The notes under the pieces were generated by a model, which ran no database searches, was not told the DNA's origin, and was given only the letters and a program-made list of their open reading frames with translations. From positions 33,420 to 97,419 of the forward strand of contig QFPW01000019.1 in the NCBI GenBank assembly GCA_003241785.1: DNA of 64,000 bases. The letters are read 5' to 3'. The stretch comes from Rhodovulum sulfidophilum (GTDB lineage Bacteria > Pseudomonadota > Alphaproteobacteria > Rhodobacterales > Rhodobacteraceae). This document shows positions 35,044-44,255 of the stretch, one piece after another. Each line of letters begins with the position of its first letter. Positions within the stretch are counted from its first letter, which is position 1. Position numbers and translations under genes: made by a program.

Positions 35044-35353
35044 GGGCGAACGCGGGTGCTCGCAGGCCGATGGGAACCGGCGGCCTAGGGATCGCCGGTA
35101 TCTAGCGGACCGCGAACCCCACACCACCCCTCCGCGGTCCGTAGGAGCGCCGGTCGCAATTACCGCGGCCGGCGCTCCGCGCGTTTTCGCGCCCCCCGAC
35201 GAGTCGGTCGCGGAGACGGATCCCCGGCGCGGCGCCCCTATCGGTGGGCGTAGGCCCCCCGCCGCTACCCCATCAGGTGAACTTGCGGAACAGCGGCGGC
35301 GCTGGACATTCTGCGACCCAAGGAAGCTCGCATTTCGGGCTTGGGGGGACAAA
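35044..35353. other. Intergenic region with tandem hairpins before the RTX gene
   Basis: 310 bp. It holds an inverted repeat CGGACCGCG (35106-35114) / CGCGGTCCG (35133-35141), a strong terminator at 35144-35187 and then about 165 bp of leader to the RTX start, where GGGGGGACAAA precedes the ATG. No gene is visible. Confidence 0.5.
35144..35187 (+). terminator. Rho-independent terminator of the Asp-rich protein gene
   Basis: 14-bp stem GGAGCGCCGGTCGC / GCGGCCGGCGCTCC with one G-U pair, 7-nt loop AATTACC, then GCGCG and TTTT. Confidence 0.78.
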
Positions 35354-37306
35354 ATGGCCACTTACACCGGCACCAATGGCGTCAACTCGATTCAGATCCG
35401 GACGGCGGGCGCGCATCTCGCCTATGGCCTCGGCGGCAACGATTCGATCATCGTCCAGGTCTCCGCGCTCGCGACCGGCGACGCGGGAGACACGCTCTAC
35501 GGCGGCCAGGGCAACGACGTGATCACCGCCGCCGGGACCAACGACGTCCTTTACGGCGACGACGGCGACAACGGAGCTTCCGGCGGGAACGATGTCCTGA
35601 ACGGCGGCTCCGGTAACGACACGATCCATGGCGAGGCCGGGGCGGACGACCTGCTCGGCGGCCTCGGCGACGACGTTCTCCACGGCGGCGCCGGGAACGA
35701 CCTGCTCTCGGGCAGCAACGGCGACGACCAGCTGCACGGCGGCGACGGCGACGACACGATCGTCACCGGCACCGGCGACCACGTGGTCACCGGCGGCGCG
35801 GGCGATGACGAGATCATCGCCTCGGGCGGCGTCGACGTGCTGAACGGCGACGCGGGCAACGACAAGATCATCGCCGGCGACGGCGCCGACGATGTCCGGG
35901 GCGGCGACGGCGCCGACGACATCGACGGCGGCGGCGGCGACGACCGCCTGTTCGGCGACGCGGGCGACGACCTGTTCCGCCACGGCCTCGGCGCCGACCA
36001 GATCGACGGCGGCGCCGGCGCCGACACGGTGACCTACGCCGCCGCCGCGAGCGGGGTCGGCGTCGACCTCGCCACCGGCGGGACGACGGGCGCGAGCGGC
36101 GGCGACACGCTGACGGCGGTCGAGTCGGTGATCGGGACCGGATTCGCCGACGTGCTGATCGGCGACGGCGCCGCCAATACCTTCGAGGGCGGCGACGGCG
36201 CGGACGGGCTCGACGGCCGCGACGGCGCGGATCGCCTGTTCGGCGGCCTCGGCCTCGACACGCTGCTCGGCGGCGGGGGAGACGACAGCCTCGAGGGCGG
36301 CGACGGCGACGACCAGCTCGACGGCGGCGCGGGGGCGGACACGCTCGAGGGCGGGCTCGGGATCGACGCGCTGTTCGGCCGCGCCGGCGCGGACCGGATC
36401 AGCGGCGGCGACGGCGACGACCAGATGGACGGCGGCGAGGACAACGACCTGCTGTCGGGCGGTCTCGGCCTCGACATCATCCTCGGCGGCGACGGCCTCG
36501 ACACGCTCGACGGCGGCGCGGGCGACGACCAGCTCGACGGCGACGCGGGCGACGACGTCTTCATCGGCCGCGAGAACGACGGCGCCGACCTCTTCGTCGG
36601 CGACCTCGGCTTCGATCTCGTCAATTACGAGGCCAGCGCGGCCGGGGTCTATGTCCAGCTGACCAGCGCCGGCACCACGACGGCGCCCGCGACAAACGCG
36701 CTCAACGGCACGCCGAACGCGGCGGCGGGGGACCGGTTCGCCTCGACGATCGAGGGCGTGGTCGGCGGCGCCGGCAACGACCTCCTGGTCGGCTTCGACG
36801 GGTCGCAGACCTTCGTCACCGGCGGGGGAAACAACCAGCTCCAGGGCGGCAACGACGCGGACACGCTGATCGGCACCGCCGGGACCAATTCGCTGGTGGG
36901 CCAGGCCGGCGGCGATACGCTGATCGGCATGGGCGGCACAAACACCATGTCGGGCGACTCGACCGGCAACCCGATCGCGACCGACAGCTACGTCTGCCTC
37001 GGCGGGCTTAGCTACATCTCCAACGCCCAGTTCGCCACCTCGGGCGGCAACCCGATCTGGGCCGACGCGCTCTACGTGCGCGCCGGCACGGCCTTCAGCC
37101 TCGTCACCTCCGCCTCCTTCACCGGGACCTCGGAATGGTACCTGCGCGGGCTGAACAGCCAGGCGGAAAGCTGGGTCCGGCTCGGGGTCCTCAACGACAC
37201 GACGGTCACGACGGACAACACGACCGCCAATTCGCTGGCGAGCCTCGTCCTCGCGCGAACGCTGGTCGCGAACCCGGCGAATTACGACGACTACCTGCTC
37301 GGCTGA
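35354..37306 (+). CDS. Large RTX-repeat protein, probable type I secretion substrate
   Basis: 650 residues. From residue 35 to about 420 it is an almost unbroken run of RTX nonapeptides (GGxGxDxLx), with a short non-repeat beta segment (TVTYAAAASGVGVDLATGG) near 225 and a second repeat block at 470-535. The last 110 residues are repeat-free and end NYDDYLLG, consistent with the C-terminal export signal. There is no N-terminal signal peptide and no recognisable catalytic domain, so it looks like a structural or Ca2+-binding surface protein rather than an enzyme. The exporter and adaptor genes follow immediately. Confidence 0.92.
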   Translation: MATYTGTNGVNSIQIRTAGAHLAYGLGGNDSIIVQVSALATGDAGDTLYGGQGNDVITAAGTNDVLYGDDGDNGASGGNDVLNGGSGNDTIHGEAGADDLLGGLGDDVLHGGAGNDLLSGSNGDDQLHGGDGDDTIVTGTGDHVVTGGAGDDEIIASGGVDVLNGDAGNDKIIAGDGADDVRGGDGADDIDGGGGDDRLFGDAGDDLFRHGLGADQIDGGAGADTVTYAAAASGVGVDLATGGTTGASGGDTLTAVESVIGTGFADVLIGDGAANTFEGGDGADGLDGRDGADRLFGGLGLDTLLGGGGDDSLEGGDGDDQLDGGAGADTLEGGLGIDALFGRAGADRISGGDGDDQMDGGEDNDLLSGGLGLDIILGGDGLDTLDGGAGDDQLDGDAGDDVFIGRENDGADLFVGDLGFDLVNYEASAAGVYVQLTSAGTTTAPATNALNGTPNAAAGDRFASTIEGVVGGAGNDLLVGFDGSQTFVTGGGNNQLQGGNDADTLIGTAGTNSLVGQAGGDTLIGMGGTNTMSGDSTGNPIATDSYVCLGGLSYISNAQFATSGGNPIWADALYVRAGTAFSLVTSASFTGTSEWYLRGLNSQAESWVRLGVLNDTTVTTDNTTANSLASLVLARTLVANPANYDDYLLG

Positions 37307-37339
37307 CGGTCGCGGCCCCGCGCGCCACCGGTGACAGCC

Positions 37340-39190
37340 ATGTCGCACTCCGCTCAGCCGAACGTGCTGACCGAGGCCGTCCGCAGGTGCCGCGGCGCCT
37401 TCGGCACGCTGGCCCTGTTCAGCTGCTGCATGAACCTGCTCATTCTCGCGGGCCCGCTCTACATGCTCCAGGTCTACGACCGGGTGCTGTCGAGCGGCCG
37501 CGTCGAGACGCTGGTCATGCTCACCATCCTGCTCGCCGCGGCCCTGATGACCTGGGCCGCGCTCGAGAGCCTGCGCACCGCGGTCACCGTCCGCCTCGGC
37601 GCGTGGTTCAACCAGGTGCTCGGCCCCTGCTACATCGACAGCGGCGTGCGCGCCCGGCTCGACGGACGTCCCGCGGGCGGCCAGGCGTTCCGCGACCTGA
37701 GCCAGATCCAGTCGTTCATGGCGACCAACGGCATGACGGCGTTCTTCGACATCCCCTGGACGCCGCTCTTCATCGCCGTGATCTGGATGTTCCACCCCTG
37801 GCTCGGCGCCTTCGCGCTCGCCTCGGCCCTGCTCCTGCTGGCCGTGACCTTCGCGAACGAGATCCTGACGCGGGAGTCGCTGCGCCGCGCGACGGAGGGC
37901 CAGCTCGCGGCGACGCAGATCGCCGAGATGACGATCCGCAACGCCGAGCCGGTCTGGGCGATGGGCCTCGGCCCCGCGCTCACCGACCGCTGGATCCGGC
38001 GCAACGCCGAGAGCCAGGGCGCGCTCTTCGTCTCGAGCCGGCGCGGCGGCGTCGCCTCGGGCGTCGCGAAATTCCTGCGCATGTTCCTGCAGAGCGGCAT
38101 CCTCGCCCTCGGCGCGCTCCTGGTGATCCGGGGTCAGGCGAGCCCCGGCGTGATGATCGCGGGCTCGATCCTGCTCGGCCGGGCGCTGGCGCCGGTCGAT
38201 ACCGCGACCTCGGCCTGGAAGAGCTTCTCGACCGCGCGGCTCGCCTATGGCCGGCTGCGCGCCCAGGCGGAGATCTATCCGCCGGAGCGGCGCAGGCTCT
38301 CCCTGCCCGCCCCGCGCGGCGGGCTCGTCGTCGCCGATCTCACCGTCTTCGTCGGTCCCGAGCCGGTGCTGCGCCGGGTGTCCTTCGACGCCGCCGCCGG
38401 GGAGGCGGTCGCGGTGATCGGCCCCTCGACTGCGGGCAAGAGCACGCTCTGCCGCGCGATCGTCGGGCTGGTCGAGCCGCGCTCCGGGACGATCCTGCTC
38501 GACGGGATCGACATCCATCTCTGGAACCCGGACGAGCTCGGCCCGCATCTCGGCTACCTGCCGCAGGAGGTCGGGCTTTTCCCCGGCACGGTGCGGGAGA
38601 ACATCGCGAGGATGGGCGAAGCCGGGGATGCCGGGGTGATCGAGGCGGCCGAGCTCGCCCACGCGCATGACATGATCGGCAAGATGGCGAACGGCTACGA
38701 GACGCTGGTCGGCGACGGCGGCGCGGGGCTCTCGGGCGGCCAGCGGCAGCGGATCGGGCTCGCCCGCGCGGTCTTCGGGCGCCCGTCGCTGATCGTGCTC
38801 GACGAGCCGAACGCCAATCTCGACCAGGCGGGCGAGGCCGCGCTCGCCGAGGCGATCGGCGAGCTCAAGCGCCGCGGCGCGACGCTCTTGATCGTCGGGC
38901 ACCGGCCCTCGACGCTCGCCCAGGCGGACAAGATCCTGCTGCTGCGCGAGGGCGCGGTGCAGGCCTTCGGTCCGCGCAACGCGGTGCTCGGCAAGATGCG
39001 CGAGGCGGCGCAGGCGCAGGCCGCGACCGAGGCGATCCGCCAGGACGCCTCCCGCGACAGCCTCGAGGCCGCCCTGGCGCCGGCGCCCGATCCCGCCGGG
39101 CCGGCCGCCGCCGAACCGGCCGACATCGACGCGGGCGCCGGACCCGAAGCCCGGCGCGAAGGAGGCGCGAGCCATGTCGACAAGCCATGA
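37340..39190 (+). CDS. Type I secretion ABC exporter, PrtD family
   Basis: 616 residues from ATG 37340; an in-frame GTG lies 9 bp earlier. Six membrane helices in residues 18-310 with the type I family stretch LYMLQVYDRVLSSGR, then an ATPase domain: Walker A GPSTAGKST near 370, signature LSGGQRQR near 475, Walker B LIVLDEPNANLD. No N-terminal C39 peptidase-like domain, so it is the PrtD/RsaD rather than the HlyB type. The C-terminal 50 residues are a Pro/Ala/Asp-rich tail. It should export the RTX protein with the next gene's adaptor and a TolC-like protein encoded elsewhere. Confidence 0.95.
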   Translation: MSHSAQPNVLTEAVRRCRGAFGTLALFSCCMNLLILAGPLYMLQVYDRVLSSGRVETLVMLTILLAAALMTWAALESLRTAVTVRLGAWFNQVLGPCYIDSGVRARLDGRPAGGQAFRDLSQIQSFMATNGMTAFFDIPWTPLFIAVIWMFHPWLGAFALASALLLLAVTFANEILTRESLRRATEGQLAATQIAEMTIRNAEPVWAMGLGPALTDRWIRRNAESQGALFVSSRRGGVASGVAKFLRMFLQSGILALGALLVIRGQASPGVMIAGSILLGRALAPVDTATSAWKSFSTARLAYGRLRAQAEIYPPERRRLSLPAPRGGLVVADLTVFVGPEPVLRRVSFDAAAGEAVAVIGPSTAGKSTLCRAIVGLVEPRSGTILLDGIDIHLWNPDELGPHLGYLPQEVGLFPGTVRENIARMGEAGDAGVIEAAELAHAHDMIGKMANGYETLVGDGGAGLSGGQRQRIGLARAVFGRPSLIVLDEPNANLDQAGEAALAEAIGELKRRGATLLIVGHRPSTLAQADKILLLREGAVQAFGPRNAVLGKMREAAQAQAATEAIRQDASRDSLEAALAPAPDPAGPAAAEPADIDAGAGPEARREGGASHVDKP

Positions 39191-40502
39191 ACCCGTGCCG
39201 CGCGGGCCGATCCAGCGCCGCGCGCTCTCGCCCCGGGAGGCGATCCGCGAGCCGCGCCGGGCCGGGCTCGTTGTCATCGCCTGCTTCGTCGCCGGCTTCG
39301 GCGCCTGGGCCACGCTCGCGCCGCTCTCGGGCGGCGCGGTGGCGCCCGGCCGGATCGCCCCCGACGGCAGCGTGCGCACCGTCCAGCATCTCGAAGGCGG
39401 CATCGTCGACGAGATCCTGGTGCGCGACGGGGAGTTCGTGCCGCGCGGCGCGCCCCTGATCGCGCTGCGCAAGGTCGCGTCGCAGGCCGACGTCGCCACG
39501 CTGCTCGACCGCAGGCGCGCGCGGCTCGCCGAGACCGCCCGCCTGGAGGCCGAGCTCGGCGGCCGCGCCACGCTCGCCTTCCCCGCCACGCTCGGGCCCG
39601 AGGCGGCGGATGTGATGGCGGCCGAGACCCGCATCTTCCGGGCCCGGAAGGACATGCGTTCGGCGCGCGAGCGGGTGCTCCGGCGACGGATCGACCAGCT
39701 CTCGGAGCAGATCCGCGGGTTCGAGGCCCAGGTCGCGAGCGCCGCGTCGCAGCTCGACCTCGTGCGGCAGGAGATCGCGGACAAGACGATCCTGCTCGAG
39801 CAGCGCCTGGCGCCCAAGGCCGAGGTCTCGCGGCTGCGCCGCGCCGCCGCCGAGATCGAAGGCTTCCGCGGCCAGCACGTCGCCGCGATCGCGGAGGCGC
39901 GCCAGCGGATCGGCGAGACCGAGATCGAGCTCGTTGCCCTCGACGCCGACTGGCTCCAGTCGCTGTCGCAACGCGCGGGCGAGGTGCGGGGGGAACTGGC
40001 CGAGATCGACCAGCAGCTCGCCGCGCTGCGGGACGTGCTCGACCGCACGCTCATCACCGCGCCGATCGCCGGCGTGGTCAACGACCTGCGCGTCAGCACG
40101 ATCGGGGGCGTGATCGTGCCGGGCGAAGACCTGCTCGACCTGGTGCCGACCGAGGAAAATCTGGTGATCGACGTCCGTATATCGCCCCTCGACATCGACA
40201 TCGTGCAGGTCGGACTGCCGGCGCTGGTCCATCTGACGGCGCTGTCGGGCCGAAGCACGCCCCGGCTATACGGTCGCGTGACAGTTGTTTCCGCCGATCT
40301 GGTCTTCGACGAGACGACCAGATCGACCTATTACGACGCCCGCGTCGAGGTTTCTCCCGACGAAGCGCGCGAATTCAAGGCCATGCCGCTTTCGATCGGA
40401 ATGCCCGCGGAAGTGATCATTGTTTCGCAGGAGCGAACGGCCCTCGAATACCTAATGAAGCCGTTTTTCGATGCGATGGTTCGGGCGGGCCGGGAGGCAT
40501 GA
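39174..40502 (+). CDS. Type I secretion membrane fusion protein, HlyD/PrtE family
   Basis: 442 residues; the ATG lies 17 bp inside the exporter gene. N-terminal membrane helix near 30-50, lipoyl half RTVQHLEGGIVDEILVRDG, a long coiled coil (about 100-280), then the second lipoyl half TLITAPIAGVVNDLRV and the beta-barrel with the family end PGMPAEV-like segment (here SIGMPAEVIIV). It joins the ABC exporter to an outer-membrane channel. No tolC-like gene is in the window. Confidence 0.94.
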   Translation: MSTSHEPVPRGPIQRRALSPREAIREPRRAGLVVIACFVAGFGAWATLAPLSGGAVAPGRIAPDGSVRTVQHLEGGIVDEILVRDGEFVPRGAPLIALRKVASQADVATLLDRRRARLAETARLEAELGGRATLAFPATLGPEAADVMAAETRIFRARKDMRSARERVLRRRIDQLSEQIRGFEAQVASAASQLDLVRQEIADKTILLEQRLAPKAEVSRLRRAAAEIEGFRGQHVAAIAEARQRIGETEIELVALDADWLQSLSQRAGEVRGELAEIDQQLAALRDVLDRTLITAPIAGVVNDLRVSTIGGVIVPGEDLLDLVPTEENLVIDVRISPLDIDIVQVGLPALVHLTALSGRSTPRLYGRVTVVSADLVFDETTRSTYYDARVEVSPDEAREFKAMPLSIGMPAEVIIVSQERTALEYLMKPFFDAMVRAGREA

Positions 40503-40524
40503 TCGCAAAAGTAAATAAACTTAC

Positions 40525-40548
40525 TATATGTAATCGCGAGTATATGTA
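40525..40548. promoter_or_regulatory. Direct repeat in AT-rich region before the LuxR-type gene
   Basis: TATATGTA occurs twice, 16 bp apart, in the most AT-rich stretch of the window (about 40503-40615). It could be a binding site for the LuxR-type regulator encoded next. A TATAAG -10-like hexamer lies at 40602-40607. Confidence 0.35.
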
Positions 40549-40766
40549 GAATATCCAAAGAGGTGTAGCGGTTTCTTTTCAGGTTAAATCAATCGTGTTA
40601 CTATAAGTCATTGATACGAGTCGCATGAGAAGCAACCGATCCGGGCAAAGTGATCGGCGCGGACCCGCCGGGAAGGATTGGCCGATTGCGCGCCGGCCCG
40701 GCGCGCGGCGGGGCAAGGGGTTTGATGCGGAGTGCCCGACGCTCCGCGCATTGGTTTGGGGGACAG

Positions 40767-41573
40767 ATGCAAGAGGTCGTTTCCGGCAGTGACCAGGTCC
40801 TGGTCATCGACCAGATGCCGCTGCGTCGCGCCCAGGTGGCGCGGTTTCTCGAATGCTGGGCGCGGGAGCACGGACTGCGGATCGCCTCGAGCAGCATCGC
40901 CGAGGTCACGAGCTCCGGGCAGCCGCGCGGCTGCAGGATCCAGCTCCTGAGCCTCTGCGCGGAGGACATCGGCGACGCCGAGCTCTCCGCCGCGTACCGG
41001 ATGCTGCGCGCGGTCTATCCGAACGCGCCGATCGTCGTGCTCGACAGCGCGGCGCATATCGAATCCGTCCGCTTCGCCTTCAGGATCGGCGCGGCGAGCT
41101 ACATCCCCTCGACGCTCGAGGCCGACGTGGCGCTCGCCGCGCTGAGCTTCGTGCTCGACGGCGGCTCGTACTTCCCGCTCGACGTCCTGAAGGCGCTGCC
41201 GGAATTCCCGCCGGGCGCCCCGCCCCCGCTCCGGCCGACCCATCATCGGATCGCCGAGGAGGTGATCCGGGTCACCGCCGCCCTCCCGCCGAGCCCGCCG
41301 ACCGAGGAGGAGCGGCCGGAAGCCGGGCCCGACGAATCCGGGTCGCCGCGGGAGATCGGGGACCTGACGCTCCGCCAGCACCAGGTGCTCGAACGGCTGC
41401 CGCTCGGCCATTCCAACAAGGAGATCGCGCGCGAGCTCGGCATGTCGGAGGCGACGGTGAAGGTTCACGTCCGCCAGGTGATGAAGCGGCTCGGTGTGGC
41501 GAACCGCACCCAGGCCGCCGTCGTCGCGCTGCGGCTGCGCATTCCCGTCACGGTGCGCCGGACGCAATCGTGA
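40767..41573 (+). CDS. LuxR-family regulator with atypical receiver domain
   Basis: 268 residues from ATG 40767, preceded by GGGGGA. N-terminal receiver-like domain (1-125): it has VLVIDQMP at the start and VVLDSAAHIESVRFAFRIG, but the place of the phospho-acceptor Asp reads LLSLCAED, so phosphorylation is unlikely. A Pro/Glu-rich linker follows (about 150-200), then a LuxR helix-turn-helix (LTLRQHQVLERLPLGHSNK and ATVKVHVRQVMKRL). It follows the secretion genes after 264 bp and probably controls them by another signal. Confidence 0.85.
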   Translation: MQEVVSGSDQVLVIDQMPLRRAQVARFLECWAREHGLRIASSSIAEVTSSGQPRGCRIQLLSLCAEDIGDAELSAAYRMLRAVYPNAPIVVLDSAAHIESVRFAFRIGAASYIPSTLEADVALAALSFVLDGGSYFPLDVLKALPEFPPGAPPPLRPTHHRIAEEVIRVTAALPPSPPTEEERPEAGPDESGSPREIGDLTLRQHQVLERLPLGHSNKEIARELGMSEATVKVHVRQVMKRLGVANRTQAAVVALRLRIPVTVRRTQS

Positions 41574-41613
41574 TCCGGGCCCGCCCCTTCTCGGCCCGAC
41601 AGGCGCCGCCCCG

Positions 41614-42657
41614 TCAGGCCGCGGTCCCGCTTCGCCCGCGCGCCGCGCGGACCGCGCGGCGGCGCTGGTACCACGCCCCGAGCGCGTCGATGCTGGCGGC
41701 GAGGACGAGGGCGAGGCCGCTCGCGACGAGCTGGACGAAGGGCGGCACGTTGAGCAGCGTGAGCCCGTTGCCGAGGACGCCGAGGAAGAGCCAGGCGAGG
41801 AACACGCCGAAGACGCGCCCCCGGCCGCCCGCGAAGGCGACGCCGCCGAGCAGGACGATGGTCAGGATCTGCATCTCGAGCGTGAGCCCGAGCGATCCCG
41901 GGGAGGCGCCGTCGAGCCGCGCCGCGAGCAGCACGCCCGCGAGGCCGGCCGCCGCGCCGACCGCGGCGTGGAGCGCCAGGAGCACCCGGCGCACCGGCAG
42001 CGCCGCGAGCGTCGCCGCCTGCCGGTTGAGGCCGATCGCATAGACGTAGCGTCCCCAGACGGTCGTCGAGGTGAAGAGCGCGGCCAGGCCGAAGGCGAGC
42101 CCCACCGCCCAGACGAGCACGGGAATGCCGAGGAAATCGCCGTTTCCGATCCAGAAGAAGGTGTCGCCGAGCCCGTAGACCTCGGTCGGGTTGAGGAGCA
42201 GCGTCGCGCCGCGCAGGAGCGACATCATGCCGAGCGTGACGATGATCGGATTGAAGCCGAGGGTCGCGCAGAAAAACCCGTTCACCAGACCGATGCCCGC
42301 GCCCGTCGCCACCCCGGCGAGGATCGACGCCTCGGGCGCGAGCCCGCCCGTCGCGGCGAGCGCCGTCACCATGCCCGAGAGCCCGATGTTCGAGCCGACC
42401 GAGAGATCGACGCTGCCCGCGATCACCAGAAGCGCCATGATCGCCGCGACGAGGCCCACGGCGGCGTAGTTCGTGAGGATGACCTCGAGATTGCGCGCGG
42501 TGAAGAAGGCGGGGCTTCGCAGCGCGAAGACCAGCGCGAGCAGAATCAGCGCGCCGAGGAGGATGCGCGTGACGATCGCGTCGCTGGAAAGCCGCGCGCC
42601 CGCCGGCTTCGGCGTCGCCGAGGTTCCCGGCTCTGAAAGGGCCGTGCTGTCAGACAT
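41614..42657 (-). CDS. Ribose-type ABC importer, permease
   Basis: 347 residues. About ten hydrophobic segments and the RbsC/AraH-family stretch VIAGSVDLSVGSNIGLSGM near 80, the usual length for this family. The start lies 8 bp inside the ATPase gene. Together with the ATPase and binding protein it forms a carbohydrate-uptake (CUT2) transporter. A polar N-terminal extension of about 30 residues precedes the first helix. Confidence 0.92.
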   Translation of the reverse strand: MSDSTALSEPGTSATPKPAGARLSSDAIVTRILLGALILLALVFALRSPAFFTARNLEVILTNYAAVGLVAAIMALLVIAGSVDLSVGSNIGLSGMVTALAATGGLAPEASILAGVATGAGIGLVNGFFCATLGFNPIIVTLGMMSLLRGATLLLNPTEVYGLGDTFFWIGNGDFLGIPVLVWAVGLAFGLAALFTSTTVWGRYVYAIGLNRQAATLAALPVRRVLLALHAAVGAAAGLAGVLLAARLDGASPGSLGLTLEMQILTIVLLGGVAFAGGRGRVFGVFLAWLFLGVLGNGLTLLNVPPFVQLVASGLALVLAASIDALGAWYQRRRAVRAARGRSGTAA

Positions 42658-44197
42658 GGCTGTGCTCCGCTGGTCTGGTCTCGGGGGTGCCGGTCCCCTC
42701 CGGCGTTCGTCCGGTCTCGGCGGCGTGGGCGAGCGCGAGCATCCGCGCCTCGGTCACCTCCTCGCCTTCGAGGATCCCCGCCACGCGCCCGTCGGCGAGG
42801 ACGAGCACCCGGTGCGCGATCTGGCGCAGTTCCTCCGGCTCCGAGGAGGTGACGATCACCGCCGTCTCGCCGGCGGCGGCGAGGTCGCGCAGGGCGCCGT
42901 AGATGTCCTTGCGCGCGCCGACGTCGACCCCTTGGGTCGGCTCGTCGAGGAGGAGCAGGCGCGGCGCGCGCTGGCCATTGACCCAGCGCGCGATCACGAG
43001 CTTCTGCTGGTTGCCGCCCGAGAAGCGCCGGGCCTCGAGATCGGGGGCGCGCGGGCGCAGGTCGAGCCGGGCGGCGGCGGCGTCGAAGGCCCGGGCCTCG
43101 CGCCGGGCGTCGCGCAGGCCAAGCCGCCCGAGCGCGCCGAGGCTCGAGATCAGCATGTTGTCGCGCGCCGAGAGCGCCGCGATCATGCTCTTGCGCAGCC
43201 GGTCGGAGGGCACGAGCGCGACGCCCCGGCCGACCGCGGCGATCGGATCGGACGGGGCATAGGGCGCGCCCTCGAGCGACATCCGCCCCCCGGCCCTCGG
43301 ATGCGCGCCGAAGAGCGTCTCGAGCAGCTCCGTCCGGCCCGAGCCCACGAGGCCGAAGACGCCGAGGATCTCGCCCGTCTCGGCGCGGAAATCGACCGGG
43401 CCGAGCCCGGGCGCCCGCAGGCCCGCCACTTCGAGCATGGCGCGCCGCTTGCTGGGCGGGACGACCACCCGCGCCCGGTTGACCGCGCCGCCGACGATGG
43501 CGTCGACGATCTCGTCCGGGGAAAAGGCGCCGACCGCGCCGGAGAGCACGATCCGCCCGCCCCGCAGCACCGAGACCCGGTCGGCGAGCGCGAAGACCTC
43601 GCTCAGCCGGTGCGTGACATAGAGCATCGGCAGCCGCTGCTGGCGCAGGCGCCGCAGATGCGCGCCGAGCGCGCGCGCCTCCTGTTCCGAGAGGGCCGCG
43701 GTCGGCTCGTCGAGGATCAGCACCTTCGGGCTGGTCCGCATGGCCTTGATGATCTCGATGACCTGGAGCTCGGCATTGCCGAGATCGGCGAGATCGGCGC
43801 GGGGGGAGAGATCGACGCCAAGCTCCCGGAGCCAGCGCGCCGCCTCGCGCCGCTGCGCGCGGCGCCGGACGAAGGGCCCGAGGCGAAGCTCGTTCCCGAG
43901 GAAGATGTTGTCGCCGACGTCGAGGCTGAGCGCGACGCTCGGCTCCTGATGGATGACCGCGATCCCGGCGGCGCGGGCCTCCTCCGGACGGACCGCGGCG
44001 AAGGGCTCGCCGTCGATCAGGATCCGGCCGGAGGAGGGCTGGATGCCTCCCGAGAGGCATTTGATCAGCGTGGACTTGCCCGCGCCATTGGCGCCGAGCA
44101 GCGCGTGGATCTCGCCGGCCTCGATCTCGAGGTCGACGCCGGCCAGCACCTCGGCGGCGCCGTAGCTCTTGCGCAATCCCTGGACGGCGATCCCCAC
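42650..44197 (-). CDS. Ribose-type ABC importer, double ATPase
   Basis: 515 residues from GTG 44197, chosen because GGGAG lies 7 bp upstream; an ATG at 44251 lacks a site. Two fused ABC domains: Walker A GANGAGKST at 35-43 in the first, and the degenerate GLVGSGRTE of the second, with signature FSGGNQQKLV and LLLDEPTQGVD, the RbsA pattern. It powers CUT2 sugar uptake. The C-terminal tail is Thr/Glu-rich. The gene lies 58 bp after the binding-protein gene. Confidence 0.92.
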   Translation of the reverse strand: MGIAVQGLRKSYGAAEVLAGVDLEIEAGEIHALLGANGAGKSTLIKCLSGGIQPSSGRILIDGEPFAAVRPEEARAAGIAVIHQEPSVALSLDVGDNIFLGNELRLGPFVRRRAQRREAARWLRELGVDLSPRADLADLGNAELQVIEIIKAMRTSPKVLILDEPTAALSEQEARALGAHLRRLRQQRLPMLYVTHRLSEVFALADRVSVLRGGRIVLSGAVGAFSPDEIVDAIVGGAVNRARVVVPPSKRRAMLEVAGLRAPGLGPVDFRAETGEILGVFGLVGSGRTELLETLFGAHPRAGGRMSLEGAPYAPSDPIAAVGRGVALVPSDRLRKSMIAALSARDNMLISSLGALGRLGLRDARREARAFDAAAARLDLRPRAPDLEARRFSGGNQQKLVIARWVNGQRAPRLLLLDEPTQGVDVGARKDIYGALRDLAAAGETAVIVTSSEPEELRQIAHRVLVLADGRVAGILEGEEVTEARMLALAHAAETGRTPEGTGTPETRPAEHSHV

Positions 44198-44255
44198 GCG
44201 TCTTCTCCCGCTGCTTCCGGATGGGGCCGGCGCGCGCGCCGGCCCCGGCATCCGA

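Noticed and set aside
35500..36560. Short-period DNA repeats that could look like a CRISPR or minisatellite
   Set aside because: The period follows the 27-bp coding unit of RTX nonapeptides (GGxGxDxLx) and stays in frame; there are no constant repeats with unique spacers.
35273..40258. 1661-codon open frame on the minus strand across the type I secretion genes
   Set aside because: It is antisense to the RTX, exporter and adaptor genes, which have clear domains. The translation is low-complexity Ser/Arg/Val text, a common artefact at this GC content.
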